Shown here: one piece after another, positions 32,812 to 40,296 of the stretch
Layout of the letters: every line of letters starts with the position of its first letter
How positions within the stretch are numbered: position 1 is the first letter of the stretch
NCBI GenBank assembly: GCA_017560425.1
Contig: JAFZEX010000006.1
Coordinates: forward strand, 1 to 42,049
Source of the DNA: Alistipes sp.
Lineage (GTDB): Bacteria; Bacteroidota; Bacteroidia; Bacteroidales; Rikenellaceae
Length of the DNA stretch: 42,049 nucleotides
Direction of reading: 5' to 3'
The notes under the pieces: generated by a model
What the model saw: only the letters and a program-made list of their open reading frames with translations
What the model was told of the DNA's origin: nothing
The model's database searches: none
Position numbers and translations under genes: made by a program

Positions 32812-33972
32812 ATGAGCGACATTTACAACATAGCAATACTCTCCACCACGGAAGTGCGTGAGGCTGTGGAGCGCAATGTTGAGCGTGATTCTTCGGCTGT
32901 TGCGCTCGATAGGCGTGTGCCCCATTCGTCGGTTGTGGCTACCCAAATAAAGTATCTGCAACGTGCACGCCGTAAGCTGCCACGCATGTATGAGGCTCGC
33001 TGCATAATCCCGCCACGTGCCTTCGAGCAGTCGTCGAGCGAGGAGTCGGCAGAGCGTAAGCCTATGTCGGGTGGCTCGGTGCTCGACCTTACGTGTGGCC
33101 TCGGAGTCGATACCATGGCTCTTGCACGTAGGTTTGAGCGTGTGGTGTCGCTCGAGCGTGACGAGGCGTTAGCAGAGGTTGTGCGCTATAATCTCGACCT
33201 GATGGGCATCACAAACGTAACCGTCGTTAGCTCCTCGGCAGAGGAGTATGTGGCTACATGTGACGAGAAGTTCGATTGGGTGTTTATCGATCCCGACCGT
33301 CGCTCGGCAGAGGGTAATAAGATGGTCTGCCTGGAGGATTGCTCGCCCAACATCGTTCATCTGATGCCAAAGCTTCGGGATATTGCCACACGCATTGCCA
33401 TTAAACTCTCGCCAATGTTCGACTGTGCCGAGGCATTTAGGCTGTTGTCCCCCTCTGAGGTTGAGGTGGTTAGCCTTGGTGGCGAGTGCAAGGAGCTGAA
33501 CATATACACAGGTGCCGAGCGCAATATGTTGCGTGTTGCTGTAGTGGGTAGTGGCGAGTGGTGCTTCGGGCCTGAGGCTATGTGTGCAATGCCCAATGGT
33601 GGTAGTGTCGAGGGGGGCGATTGGCGCTATCTGCATCTTCCCGACGTAGCCTTGCAGAAGGCTCGTGTTGCCATCGCTCAGCTTGCCCCCTATGCCTCGA
33701 TTTGGAGCAACAACGGCTTTGCGCTATCGTGTGAGCCGCTGCCCTGTGAGCTTGGCTGTCGCAGCTACGAGATAGTGAGCATTGAGGAGTATCGCCCCAA
33801 GGAGCTTAAGCGCCGATATAAGGGCAAGGGCATCGACCTTATCAAGCGTGACACCACGCTCTCGGTAGATGCTGTGCGCAAGGCTCTCGGTGCTCGTGCT
33901 GGTAGCGAGGCGCTTATGGCAATAACGACGATAGATGGCACGAACTACGTCATAACACTGAAGAATAGATAG
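32812..33972 (+). CDS. Class I SAM-dependent methyltransferase with THUMP-like domain
   Basis: ATG 32812 gives 386 residues. The Rossmann part shows VLDLTCGLGVDTMALARRF (SAM motif I), the acidic VVSLERDE end of strand two, and FIDPDRRSAEGNK. The C-terminal part (RPKELKRRYKGKGIDLIKRD onwards) matches the THUMP-like domain, so an RNA substrate, probably tRNA or rRNA, is expected. The exact target is unknown. It lies between comEC and the YihY fusion. Confidence 0.87.
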   Translation: MSDIYNIAILSTTEVREAVERNVERDSSAVALDRRVPHSSVVATQIKYLQRARRKLPRMYEARCIIPPRAFEQSSSEESAERKPMSGGSVLDLTCGLGVDTMALARRFERVVSLERDEALAEVVRYNLDLMGITNVTVVSSSAEEYVATCDEKFDWVFIDPDRRSAEGNKMVCLEDCSPNIVHLMPKLRDIATRIAIKLSPMFDCAEAFRLLSPSEVEVVSLGGECKELNIYTGAERNMLRVAVVGSGEWCFGPEAMCAMPNGGSVEGGDWRYLHLPDVALQKARVAIAQLAPYASIWSNNGFALSCEPLPCELGCRSYEIVSIEEYRPKELKRRYKGKGIDLIKRDTTLSVDAVRKALGARAGSEALMAITTIDGTNYVITLKNR

Positions 33973-33986
33973 TTACAACCCAACAT

Positions 33987-35702
33987 ATGGATCTAAAACG
34001 ACTTGCTAAATACGTCGAGTACACCGTTCACCGCCGTCTGCTGAGCTTTGCGCCTGATGCCAGCCGTGTGCACAATCTCTTTGTGCATGGCTATCGTCAG
34101 ATGTACTACACCATTCGTAGTCGCAAGCTCCACCGCACCTTTGTGGATAGTGCCGCCCTCACGCTACAAACGCTCTTTGCAACAATCCCGCTCCTCGCCT
34201 TTGTGCTTATCATTCTCAGCCGCTTGGGTGCGTGGCAGCCTGTCGAGGCAAGCCTGCGTAGTGGCTTTAGCGAGTGGGGCAATTTGATCGACTCGTTGCT
34301 CACAGCAGCAAATAGTGCAGCCCAGAACCTACCTAACGGCATCTTTATGTTCATCGGTCTTGGCTCGATGATGTGGTTCATATTCATCGTCTTTCGTGGG
34401 GCTGAGGGGGCGTTCAACCATATATGGGGTGTGCGTGCCAAGCGAGGGTTTATAAAGCGCTATATCTCTTATACACTGATTGTTATCTTAGTTCCTATAC
34501 TTTGGGGCTTTGCAACAACATTCACGATGGATGCCTTTCTGTGGTCAGGCCTCTCGAACGATATTAGCCGAGGCGTGTCACGCCTTATCTCTATCGCCAT
34601 CACCGCCTTTAGCACGGCGCTGCTATATAAGTTTCTGCCACACGCCTATGTGCGTTGGCGCTATGCCCTCGGCATAGGTACTCTTGTGGGCGTGGTGCTC
34701 ATGTTTTGGCAGTGGGGCTACGTATATATCCAGGCATACATGACCGCCTACAACGCCATCTATGGTAGTTTTGCTGCTATTCCGTTGTTTATCATCTGGT
34801 TGCAGGTGTCGTGGAACATCATCTTGTTTGGCTGCGAGCTCTGTTGCGTATGGCAAAATGCCGACTACTACGAGACTATCGACGCTCGTAGGTTGGGCAT
34901 GAAGAGGCTACGTGGCACACAGCCTGTGAGGGTTGTTGTAGTGGGCTCGGGCAATGTTGCCGAGGCCTTTGCCTTGGCGCTGAGTGGTAATAAGAGTGTC
35001 GTTCTTAGGCAGATATATGCCCGCAACGAGGAGCGTGGTCGCTACCTCGCAACGCTAACAAATAGCCATTGGACCAACAAGCCTGAGGCGCTTGCCGAGG
35101 CAGACATATATATAATCTCGGTTAGCGATCGTGCTGTCGAGCAGGTGGCGCACTCTCTGAGCTTTAAGCCAGGCTCTATTGTGGTGCACACGGCGGGTAG
35201 TGTGCCTCTTGCGGTGCTTCCAAATGAGGGTGTCAGCCGAGGTATATTGTATGCCTTTCAGAGCTTTACGGCGGGTCGTCAGATGTCGCTTAGCAAGGTG
35301 CCTATCTTCATTGAGGCGGAGGACGAGGCCACGAAGGAGCGCCTTAAGGAGTTTGCGCACTTCATCTCGGAGCGTGTTGCCGAGGCTGATAGCGAGCGCC
35401 GTAGGTCGATACACCTTGCCGGAGTCTTTGTTAATAACTTTACCAACCAGCTATATGCCCTCGGTGGCGATGTTATGCTTGAGGCAGGTCTTAGCTTCGA
35501 CATGCTCAAGCCCCTTATCGAGGAGACTGCCTCTAAGGCGGTGGCGAGTGCCGACCCACGTAGTGTGCAGACAGGCCCTGCTGTGCGTGGCGATAGAGCG
35601 GTGTGCGACAAGCACTTAGAGATGTTGGCAGATGACGAGCGAATGCAGAAAATATATAAAGATATAACTGAGAGTATATGGGAAACTTCAAAGAAGATAT
35701 AG
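33987..35702 (+). CDS. Fusion of a YihY/BrkB-type membrane protein with a DUF2520 Rossmann protein
   Basis: One uninterrupted 571-residue frame joins two families that are usually separate genes. Residues 1 to about 290 are YihY-like (former RNase BN): a helix-rich part with six hydrophobic segments and motifs ALTLQTLFATIPLLAF, GAEGAFNHIWG and YGSFAAIPLFIIWLQVSW. After a linker (about 291-313), residues 314-571 form a Rossmann domain with VVVVGSGNVAEAF (Gly320, Gly322, Asn323) and a helical DUF2520 dimerisation domain (VFVNNFTNQLYALGGDVM). DUF2520 proteins bind NAD(P) and are usually beside the HAD gene that follows here; the two genes overlap by 25 bases. A membrane-tethered oxidoreductase is inference. 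Confidence 0.88.
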   Translation: MDLKRLAKYVEYTVHRRLLSFAPDASRVHNLFVHGYRQMYYTIRSRKLHRTFVDSAALTLQTLFATIPLLAFVLIILSRLGAWQPVEASLRSGFSEWGNLIDSLLTAANSAAQNLPNGIFMFIGLGSMMWFIFIVFRGAEGAFNHIWGVRAKRGFIKRYISYTLIVILVPILWGFATTFTMDAFLWSGLSNDISRGVSRLISIAITAFSTALLYKFLPHAYVRWRYALGIGTLVGVVLMFWQWGYVYIQAYMTAYNAIYGSFAAIPLFIIWLQVSWNIILFGCELCCVWQNADYYETIDARRLGMKRLRGTQPVRVVVVGSGNVAEAFALALSGNKSVVLRQIYARNEERGRYLATLTNSHWTNKPEALAEADIYIISVSDRAVEQVAHSLSFKPGSIVVHTAGSVPLAVLPNEGVSRGILYAFQSFTAGRQMSLSKVPIFIEAEDEATKERLKEFAHFISERVAEADSERRRSIHLAGVFVNNFTNQLYALGGDVMLEAGLSFDMLKPLIEETASKAVASADPRSVQTGPAVRGDRAVCDKHLEMLADDERMQKIYKDITESIWETSKKI

Positions 35703-36217
35703 CGCAGGTCGAGGCCATTGTCCTCGATGTTGATGGTGTGATGACCGACGGCGGTATCATCCCCACGCCCGAGGGCGACTTTATCCGTCGCTACAACGCT
35801 AAAGATGGCTATGCCATAGCCTCAGCCTTGCGTGAGGGCATGAAGATATGTGTTATCTCGGGTGGTCGTGGTCGCATGTTGGAGAATAGGCTCACGATGC
35901 TCGGCGTTACGAAGATGTACCTTAACTGCATGGATAAGGTGGCGGCGATGCACGAGTTTTTCGAGGAGCATGGCATTGATGCTCAGAATGTTATCTACAT
36001 GGGTGACGACATTCCCGACTTAGAGTGTATGCGCCTTGTGGGTATCCCTGTGTGTCCTGCTGATGCCTGCATGGAGGTTGTCGAGGCATCACGCTACGTG
36101 TCCGAGTTTAATGGCGGTCATGGCGCTGTGCGTGATATCGTCGAGCAGGTTATGCGAGCACAAAACAAATGGGCGAAAAACCTAAAGGGAGTCTTAGGCT
36201 TGCCAGCGTCACATTAG
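35678..36217 (+). CDS. HAD phosphatase, KdsC-like (3-deoxy-octulosonate 8-phosphate phosphatase type)
   Basis: A 179-residue capless HAD phosphatase. Motif I is LDVDGVMTDG (Asp17 nucleophile, Asp19 acid/base), motif II is VISGG, and motif III-IV are Lys in NCMDKVAA and MGDDIPD. This short C0 form is that of KdsC/YrbI, which makes free Kdo for lipopolysaccharide; a related sugar phosphatase role is possible. Its start overlaps the fusion gene by 25 bases. The TIR gene follows after 16 bases. Confidence 0.9.
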   Translation: MGNFKEDIAQVEAIVLDVDGVMTDGGIIPTPEGDFIRRYNAKDGYAIASALREGMKICVISGGRGRMLENRLTMLGVTKMYLNCMDKVAAMHEFFEEHGIDAQNVIYMGDDIPDLECMRLVGIPVCPADACMEVVEASRYVSEFNGGHGAVRDIVEQVMRAQNKWAKNLKGVLGLPASH

Positions 36218-36233
36218 TAACTATTTGCCCAAT

Positions 36234-37316
36234 ATGAACAGCAAGATATATGACATATTTATAAGCTACTCATCTCATGATAAGGAGCGGGTGATGGAGC
36301 TATGCAACTATATCGAGCAACATGACCTACGCTGTTTTGTTGCACATCGTGACATTCCTCGTGGCGTGGTGTGGGCAAGGTCTATCGTTGAGGCTATTGA
36401 GAGCAGTCGCATGATGCTTGTTGTATTCTCCAAGTCGTTCAACGAGTCGGAGCAGGTAGATCGTGAGATTGAGCTTGCGTGCGAGGCGAAGATGCCGATA
36501 TTGTCGGTAAGGCTTAGCGGGGACCAATATACGGGTGCTAAGCGTTACTATCTGAATAATATAAATTGGATAGATGCCTTTCCAGAGCCATGCCGTGTTT
36601 ATGCCGATGTGATGAGTAGCATATTGAGCCTTCTTGGTGATGTTCGTAATAACAATATTAAGGCTCCAGCCATAGCCCCAGAGGTGGCTAAGCAGAGCAG
36701 ACGACGTTGGTCGCCTCGCATCATCATGTTTATTGCTCTATTGTTGGCATTTTGTCTTGGTGCGCTATATTGGACATTCGATAGGTCGGAGGCTCGTCAG
36801 GGCGCAGAGCCATGCTATAAGGTTGGCGACTACTATAACGAGAATAACAAGGAGGGCGTGGTATTCCAGGTGTGGGACGATGGTCGTCATGGCAAGATCG
36901 TGAGCTTAGACGAGGCGGAGCTAAAGTGGTGTAGCGACGAGCAGTATCGCAAAAAGGTTGCCGTAGATGCCTCTAACCGAACAGATGGCAAGGCAAATAC
37001 CGATAGGGTTGTCTATCATGCAGATGCAACGCAATATCCCGCCTTTAGTTGGTGCAGAGCCAAGGGTGGCGACTGGTATCTGCCCGCTATTGACGAGTTG
37101 GTGCGCTTTACCCTTGACAAGGAGGCAAGAGGGGTTATCAATCTGACACTTAAGGCTAAGGGATTTAGAGAGTTAGATGGTTGGTATTGGTCATCAACCG
37201 ACTATGCTGACTACGAGCCCGATGCCTGTGCTTGGTATGTGTGGATAGCGAGTAACGAGACGCGTGGAGCTGATAAGAATAAGGAGGCGTATGTTAGAGC
37301 AATAGCCACATTCTAG
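36234..37316 (+). CDS. TIR-domain protein with one transmembrane helix and a C-terminal DUF1566-like domain
   Basis: ATG 36234 gives 360 residues; the TTG 9 bases earlier is less likely. Residues 1-135 are a TIR domain: YDIFISYSSHDKERV, then RCFVAHRDIPRGVVWARSIVEAIESS, and FSKSFNESEQVDREIELA, where Glu78 aligns with the NAD-cleaving glutamate of active bacterial and plant TIRs. A basic stretch (SRRRWSPR) precedes a transmembrane helix at about 163-182. From about 192 onward there is a DUF1566-like domain (CYKVGDYYNENNKEG, AFSWCRAKGGDWYLPAIDEL, WYWSSTDYADYE, VRAIATF). With positive-inside topology, TIR is in the cytoplasm and DUF1566 in the periplasm, like a receptor. NADase activity is inference from the motif. 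Confidence 0.9.
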   Translation: MNSKIYDIFISYSSHDKERVMELCNYIEQHDLRCFVAHRDIPRGVVWARSIVEAIESSRMMLVVFSKSFNESEQVDREIELACEAKMPILSVRLSGDQYTGAKRYYLNNINWIDAFPEPCRVYADVMSSILSLLGDVRNNNIKAPAIAPEVAKQSRRRWSPRIIMFIALLLAFCLGALYWTFDRSEARQGAEPCYKVGDYYNENNKEGVVFQVWDDGRHGKIVSLDEAELKWCSDEQYRKKVAVDASNRTDGKANTDRVVYHADATQYPAFSWCRAKGGDWYLPAIDELVRFTLDKEARGVINLTLKAKGFRELDGWYWSSTDYADYEPDACAWYVWIASNETRGADKNKEAYVRAIATF

Positions 37317-37374
37317 CCAAGATCAACTATCATAGTAGGGCGATAGAGCCTATTGCTCTAATTGCTATAGCTTG

Positions 37375-37389
37375 ATGGGAATTTCCCAT
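37375..37389. terminator. Palindrome in the convergent gap after the TIR gene
   Basis: ATGGGAA-T-TTCCCAT is a perfect inverted repeat with 7-bp arms, between the plus-strand TIR gene and the convergent SDR gene. TAGAGC and GCTCTA form a second weak hairpin nearby. The stem could act in both directions, but there is no clean T-run. Confidence 0.35.
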
Positions 37390-37439
37390 TTATCCCATCT
37401 ATCCCATTAATCCCGTGCGAAGCACACCTTACCTTTCAC
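37384..37439. repeat. Intergenic repeat, copy 1 (9-bp tandem units plus 34-bp core)
   Basis: Three 9-bp units (TCCCATTTA, TCCCATCTA, TCCCATTAA) at 37384-37410 run into a 34-bp core at 37406-37439 containing CGTGCGAAGCAC. The core matches copy 2 at 41859-41892 in 28 of 34 positions, counted by eye, and copy 2 is also preceded by 9-bp TCCC-led units. GTGC-GAA-GCAC forms a small hairpin. The core's TTTCAC supplies the stop codon of the SDR gene on the minus strand. Confidence 0.75.
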
Positions 37440-38272
37440 CTTGTCAGCGGTGAGTCAGGTTCATGTGACATCACCATGTAGAATAGTCTATCGACCAGCC
37501 CGGGGAAGAACTTCTTGAGAAGGTGTGTCATGCGGCCCTCCCACTCCATGAGGCATAGGCGCTTACGACGCTTAATGCCACGTGCTACGAGGTGCGCCAC
37601 ACGCTCTGCGGTCATCATCTTTGCCTCGTTGCGGGGTGTTGCGCCCTGCACGGTGCCATCGGCGGTGAGTGCCGAGAAGCGCACGTTCGAGGCGGTGAAG
37701 CCAGGGCATGCCGTCATCACATGAACACCCTTTTTGAGGTTCTCAATGCGTATGGTGTCGAGAAATCCCGTCATGGCATATTTCGATGCCGAGTAGCCCG
37801 TGCGTGCGGGTAGACCGTGAATGCCCGCTACCGACGATATGCCGACAAGCGAGCCTCGTGACTGCTGTAAGTGGGGTAGTGCATACTTGGTGCAATTTAC
37901 TGTGCCCCAAAAGTTTACGTTCATGAGGCGATGAAGCACGCTAAGGTCGCAATCATCGAACAGAGCACGCATCGACAAGCCAGCATTGCATATCATTATA
38001 TCTATTCTGCCGAAACGCTCGATGGCAACCTCTATGAGGTGCTTGCACTCCTCCTCTTTTGTTACGTCGCACACGCAGTATGCCACCTTTCCGCCCTGAG
38101 CCTCAATCTCTTGAGCTATGCGTACAAGCTCGTCGCCACGGCGGGCAGCCATAACCACATTTGCCCCCATCTTGGCATACTCACGTGCCATAGCCTCGCC
38201 AATGCCCGACGAAGCGCCTGTTATAACGATAACCTTGTCGCTCAAAAATTTTCTCATACTTTCCTTACTCAA
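37436..38272 (-). CDS. Short-chain dehydrogenase/reductase
   Basis: A 278-residue classical SDR with a Rossmann cofactor site TGASSGIG (18-25), the NAG motif (CNAG, 96-98) and the catalytic Ser146/147, Tyr160 and Lys164 in SSVAGIHGLPARTGYSASKYAM. The Arg pair after the second strand (AARRGDEL) suggests NADP(H). Substrate unknown. The C-terminus has a hydrophobic and basic stretch (RRKRLCLMEWEGRM, HLLKKFFPGLVDRLFYMV) that may contact membrane. It overlaps the MBL gene by eight bases and its stop lies in the intergenic repeat. Confidence 0.9.
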   Translation of the reverse strand: MSKESMRKFLSDKVIVITGASSGIGEAMAREYAKMGANVVMAARRGDELVRIAQEIEAQGGKVAYCVCDVTKEEECKHLIEVAIERFGRIDIMICNAGLSMRALFDDCDLSVLHRLMNVNFWGTVNCTKYALPHLQQSRGSLVGISSVAGIHGLPARTGYSASKYAMTGFLDTIRIENLKKGVHVMTACPGFTASNVRFSALTADGTVQGATPRNEAKMMTAERVAHLVARGIKRRKRLCLMEWEGRMTHLLKKFFPGLVDRLFYMVMSHEPDSPLTR

Positions 38273-39056
38273 TCTCTACCGTCAGCCCATCGTAGGCAAA
38301 CGCCACACCCTCCTTCTCGAGCCATTGTTGCGCCACGGCGTGAAGACCTATCTCGTGTGACATATGTGTCAAAAAGGCTTGCTTTGGAGCAACCCTCTCT
38401 ACGACCTCTAAAGCCTGAGCCACCGAGAAGTGTGAGCTATGCTTGGTCCAGCGCAAGGCGTTGATAACCAGGTATTCTACGCCTACTAACTTGCTTAACT
38501 CCTCCTCGCTAATAGCGTCAAAGTCGGTGAGGTAGGCGAGCTTGCCGAGGCGGTAGCCAAAGACCGTGAAGCGGTCGGAGTGGCGACCCTCGATAGGTGT
38601 AATCTCGATGCCCTTAACTTTAAAACTGCTATCTCGAGCGATGGTGTGTAGCTCTATAACGGGCACACCTCGGTATTTATTTTGTGCAAAGGCGTAGTCG
38701 AAGTCCTTTGTTATGGTGGCTATTGTTGGCTCGTTGCCGAAGATGTGCATCGAGTGTATCGTTGGAAAGTCCACAAAGTTGAAGGCACGCACATCGTCGA
38801 TGCCCGCAGTGTGGTCTTTGTGCTGGTGCGTGAGGAGTATGGCATCGAGGTGGCGCACGCCCTCACGCAGCATCTGCTGGCGAAAGTCGGGGCCCGCATC
38901 GATGACTATGCGCACGCCCTCGCACTCGACCATTGCCGAGGTGCGCAGACGCTTATCACGACTATCTGTCGATTGACAAACGGCACACTCACAGCCTATT
39001 ACGGGCACACCTTGCGATGTTCCTGTGCCCAAGAATGTTAGCTTCATCGTTGCCAT
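38265..39056 (-). CDS. MBL-fold phosphodiesterase, PhnP-like
   Basis: A 263-residue MBL-fold hydrolase. It begins LTFLGTGTSQGVPVIGCECAVC, the PhnP-type opening with the Cys-rich loop (Cys22, Cys24, Cys27) for a structural zinc. The catalytic metal site is THQHKDH (His77, His79, Asp81, His82). PhnP opens cyclic ribose phosphates in phosphonate breakdown, but no phosphonate genes are near, so a more general cyclic phosphodiester role is likely. It is between a small membrane-protein gene and the SDR gene. Confidence 0.9.
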   Translation of the reverse strand: MATMKLTFLGTGTSQGVPVIGCECAVCQSTDSRDKRLRTSAMVECEGVRIVIDAGPDFRQQMLREGVRHLDAILLTHQHKDHTAGIDDVRAFNFVDFPTIHSMHIFGNEPTIATITKDFDYAFAQNKYRGVPVIELHTIARDSSFKVKGIEITPIEGRHSDRFTVFGYRLGKLAYLTDFDAISEEELSKLVGVEYLVINALRWTKHSSHFSVAQALEVVERVAPKQAFLTHMSHEIGLHAVAQQWLEKEGVAFAYDGLTVEIE

Positions 39057-39059
39057 GCG

Positions 39060-39254
39060 TCACTCGTTTTGTGCCTCTGCAGCCTCGATTTGTGCATCGT
39101 AGGCCTTTAATTGGTTGCGTGTTGAGCGGGGGTGAAACATCTCGGTGAGCACCAATATGGCGATGATCACTATTGCCGCTAAGATATATGCCCAGCGAAT
39201 AGGCTGCTTAGCGCCCTCGGGGCTAATGTTTTGGTTGTTTGCGTTGTTCTCCAT
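39060..39254 (-). CDS. Small single-pass membrane protein of unknown function
   Basis: A 64-residue protein with a hydrophilic Asn-rich start, one transmembrane helix (about residues 21-39, WAYILAAIVIIAILVLTEM) and a charged tail with a short amphipathic helix (RNQLKAYDAQIEAAEAQNE). It resembles the small FtsL/FtsB-like or anchor proteins only in layout, and I do not recognise a family. It is the first gene of a three-gene minus-strand run, three bases before the PhnP-like gene. A TATCTTTG box lies four bases before its ATG. Confidence 0.65.
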   Translation of the reverse strand: MENNANNQNISPEGAKQPIRWAYILAAIVIIAILVLTEMFHPRSTRNQLKAYDAQIEAAEAQNE

Positions 39255-39258
39255 ACTA

Positions 39259-39266
39259 CAAAGATA
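39259..39266 (-). promoter_or_regulatory. -7 element abutting the small membrane-protein gene
   Basis: TATCTTTG on the minus strand matches the -7 consensus and ends only four bases before the ATG at 39254. A CAAA on the plus strand (TTTG on minus) lies 23 bases away, longer than the usual 18-20. The transcript would be leaderless or the true start would be downstream. Confidence 0.4.
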
Positions 39267-39301
39267 GCAATTTTCTAAAATATCGCCACCAAATCACATT
39301 T

Positions 39302-39325
39302 TTAAGAAATAATTTCTTAACTTTG
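39302..39325 (+). promoter_or_regulatory. Promoter -7 box overlapped by a 19-bp perfect palindrome before the ABC operon
   Basis: TTAAGAAAT-A-ATTTCTTAA (39302-39320) is a perfect palindrome with 9-bp arms. It overlaps the -7 box TAACTTTG (39318-39325) and fills the spacer of the promoter, 31 bases before the ABC ATPase ATG. This is the usual place for a repressor operator, so the exporter is probably controlled by a dimeric regulator. No regulator gene is adjacent. Confidence 0.65.
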
Positions 39326-39356
39326 TTAAAATGCAATATCATACATTAATAAAACA

Positions 39357-40286
39357 ATGGACTCAATACTAAGTGTTCAGCATGTGACAAAGAGCTACAC
39401 GGGGCATGTGGCGCTCGACGACGTGTCGTTGGAGGTGCCTCGTGGCTCGGTATATGGCTTGCTCGGCCCTAATGGTGCGGGCAAGACCACGCTAATACGT
39501 GTAATCAACCGTATAACCCTTGCAGACCAAGGCAGGGTGATGCTTGATGGTAAGGAGATATCGGTCGATGACATCTTCCACATCGGCTATATGCCCGAGG
39601 AGCGAGGACTATATAAGAAGATGCGTGTTGGCGAGCAGGCGATATTCTTTGCCCGCCTCAAGGGGCTTGATAAGCGTGATGCCGAGCAGCGCCTACGCCA
39701 TTGGTTTGAGCGCCTCGACATTGCCGATTGGTGGAACCGCAAGGTGGAGGACCTATCGAAGGGCATGGCGCAGAAGGTGCAGTTTATATCTACCGTGCTA
39801 CACGAGCCTAAGCTCCTTATATTTGACGAGCCATTCTCGGGCTTCGACCCTATAAATGCCAACCTGCTCAAGGAGGAGATCCTCGGCTTGAGGGATAGGG
39901 GTGCTACGATCATATTCTCGACACACAACATGGCATCGGTGGAGGAGATATGCGACCACATCACGCTTATCAACAAGTCACGCAACATACTCTCGGGCCC
40001 CGTTGAGGAGATTCGTCGTGCAGCGGGTGGCAACACCTTCGAGATTACGCACCGTGCTACGCACGAGGCCTTTGTGGAGGCTGTGGGCGAGCTTGCCAAC
40101 GTCATTGGCGAGAGCCGTGGCGTGGTGGGTGGCTACACCGCAACGAAGATAGATGTGCCTCGCAACGAGGATATCCGTGAGGTGGTGGCACGCCTTAACG
40201 ATAGGTGCGAGCTACGTGCCATGCAGGAGCTTATGCCCTCGATGAACGACATATTTATTCGTGCCGTGAACGGAACACTTAAATAA
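39357..40286 (+). CDS. ABC exporter ATPase (NatA-like)
   Basis: A 309-residue ATP-binding protein. It contains Walker A GPNGAGKTTLIR, a short signature LSKGMAQKVQF (in place of LSGGQ), Walker B LLIFDEPFSGFDP and the switch STHNM. A C-terminal domain of about 80 residues follows, as in ABC-2 drug or sodium exporters. It pairs with the permease encoded 10 bases downstream. The substrate is unknown; Na+ or small toxic molecules are typical for the NatA/NatB-like branch. Confidence 0.93.
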   Translation: MDSILSVQHVTKSYTGHVALDDVSLEVPRGSVYGLLGPNGAGKTTLIRVINRITLADQGRVMLDGKEISVDDIFHIGYMPEERGLYKKMRVGEQAIFFARLKGLDKRDAEQRLRHWFERLDIADWWNRKVEDLSKGMAQKVQFISTVLHEPKLLIFDEPFSGFDPINANLLKEEILGLRDRGATIIFSTHNMASVEEICDHITLINKSRNILSGPVEEIRRAAGGNTFEITHRATHEAFVEAVGELANVIGESRGVVGGYTATKIDVPRNEDIREVVARLNDRCELRAMQELMPSMNDIFIRAVNGTLK

Positions 40287-40296
40287 CGAATGCACT

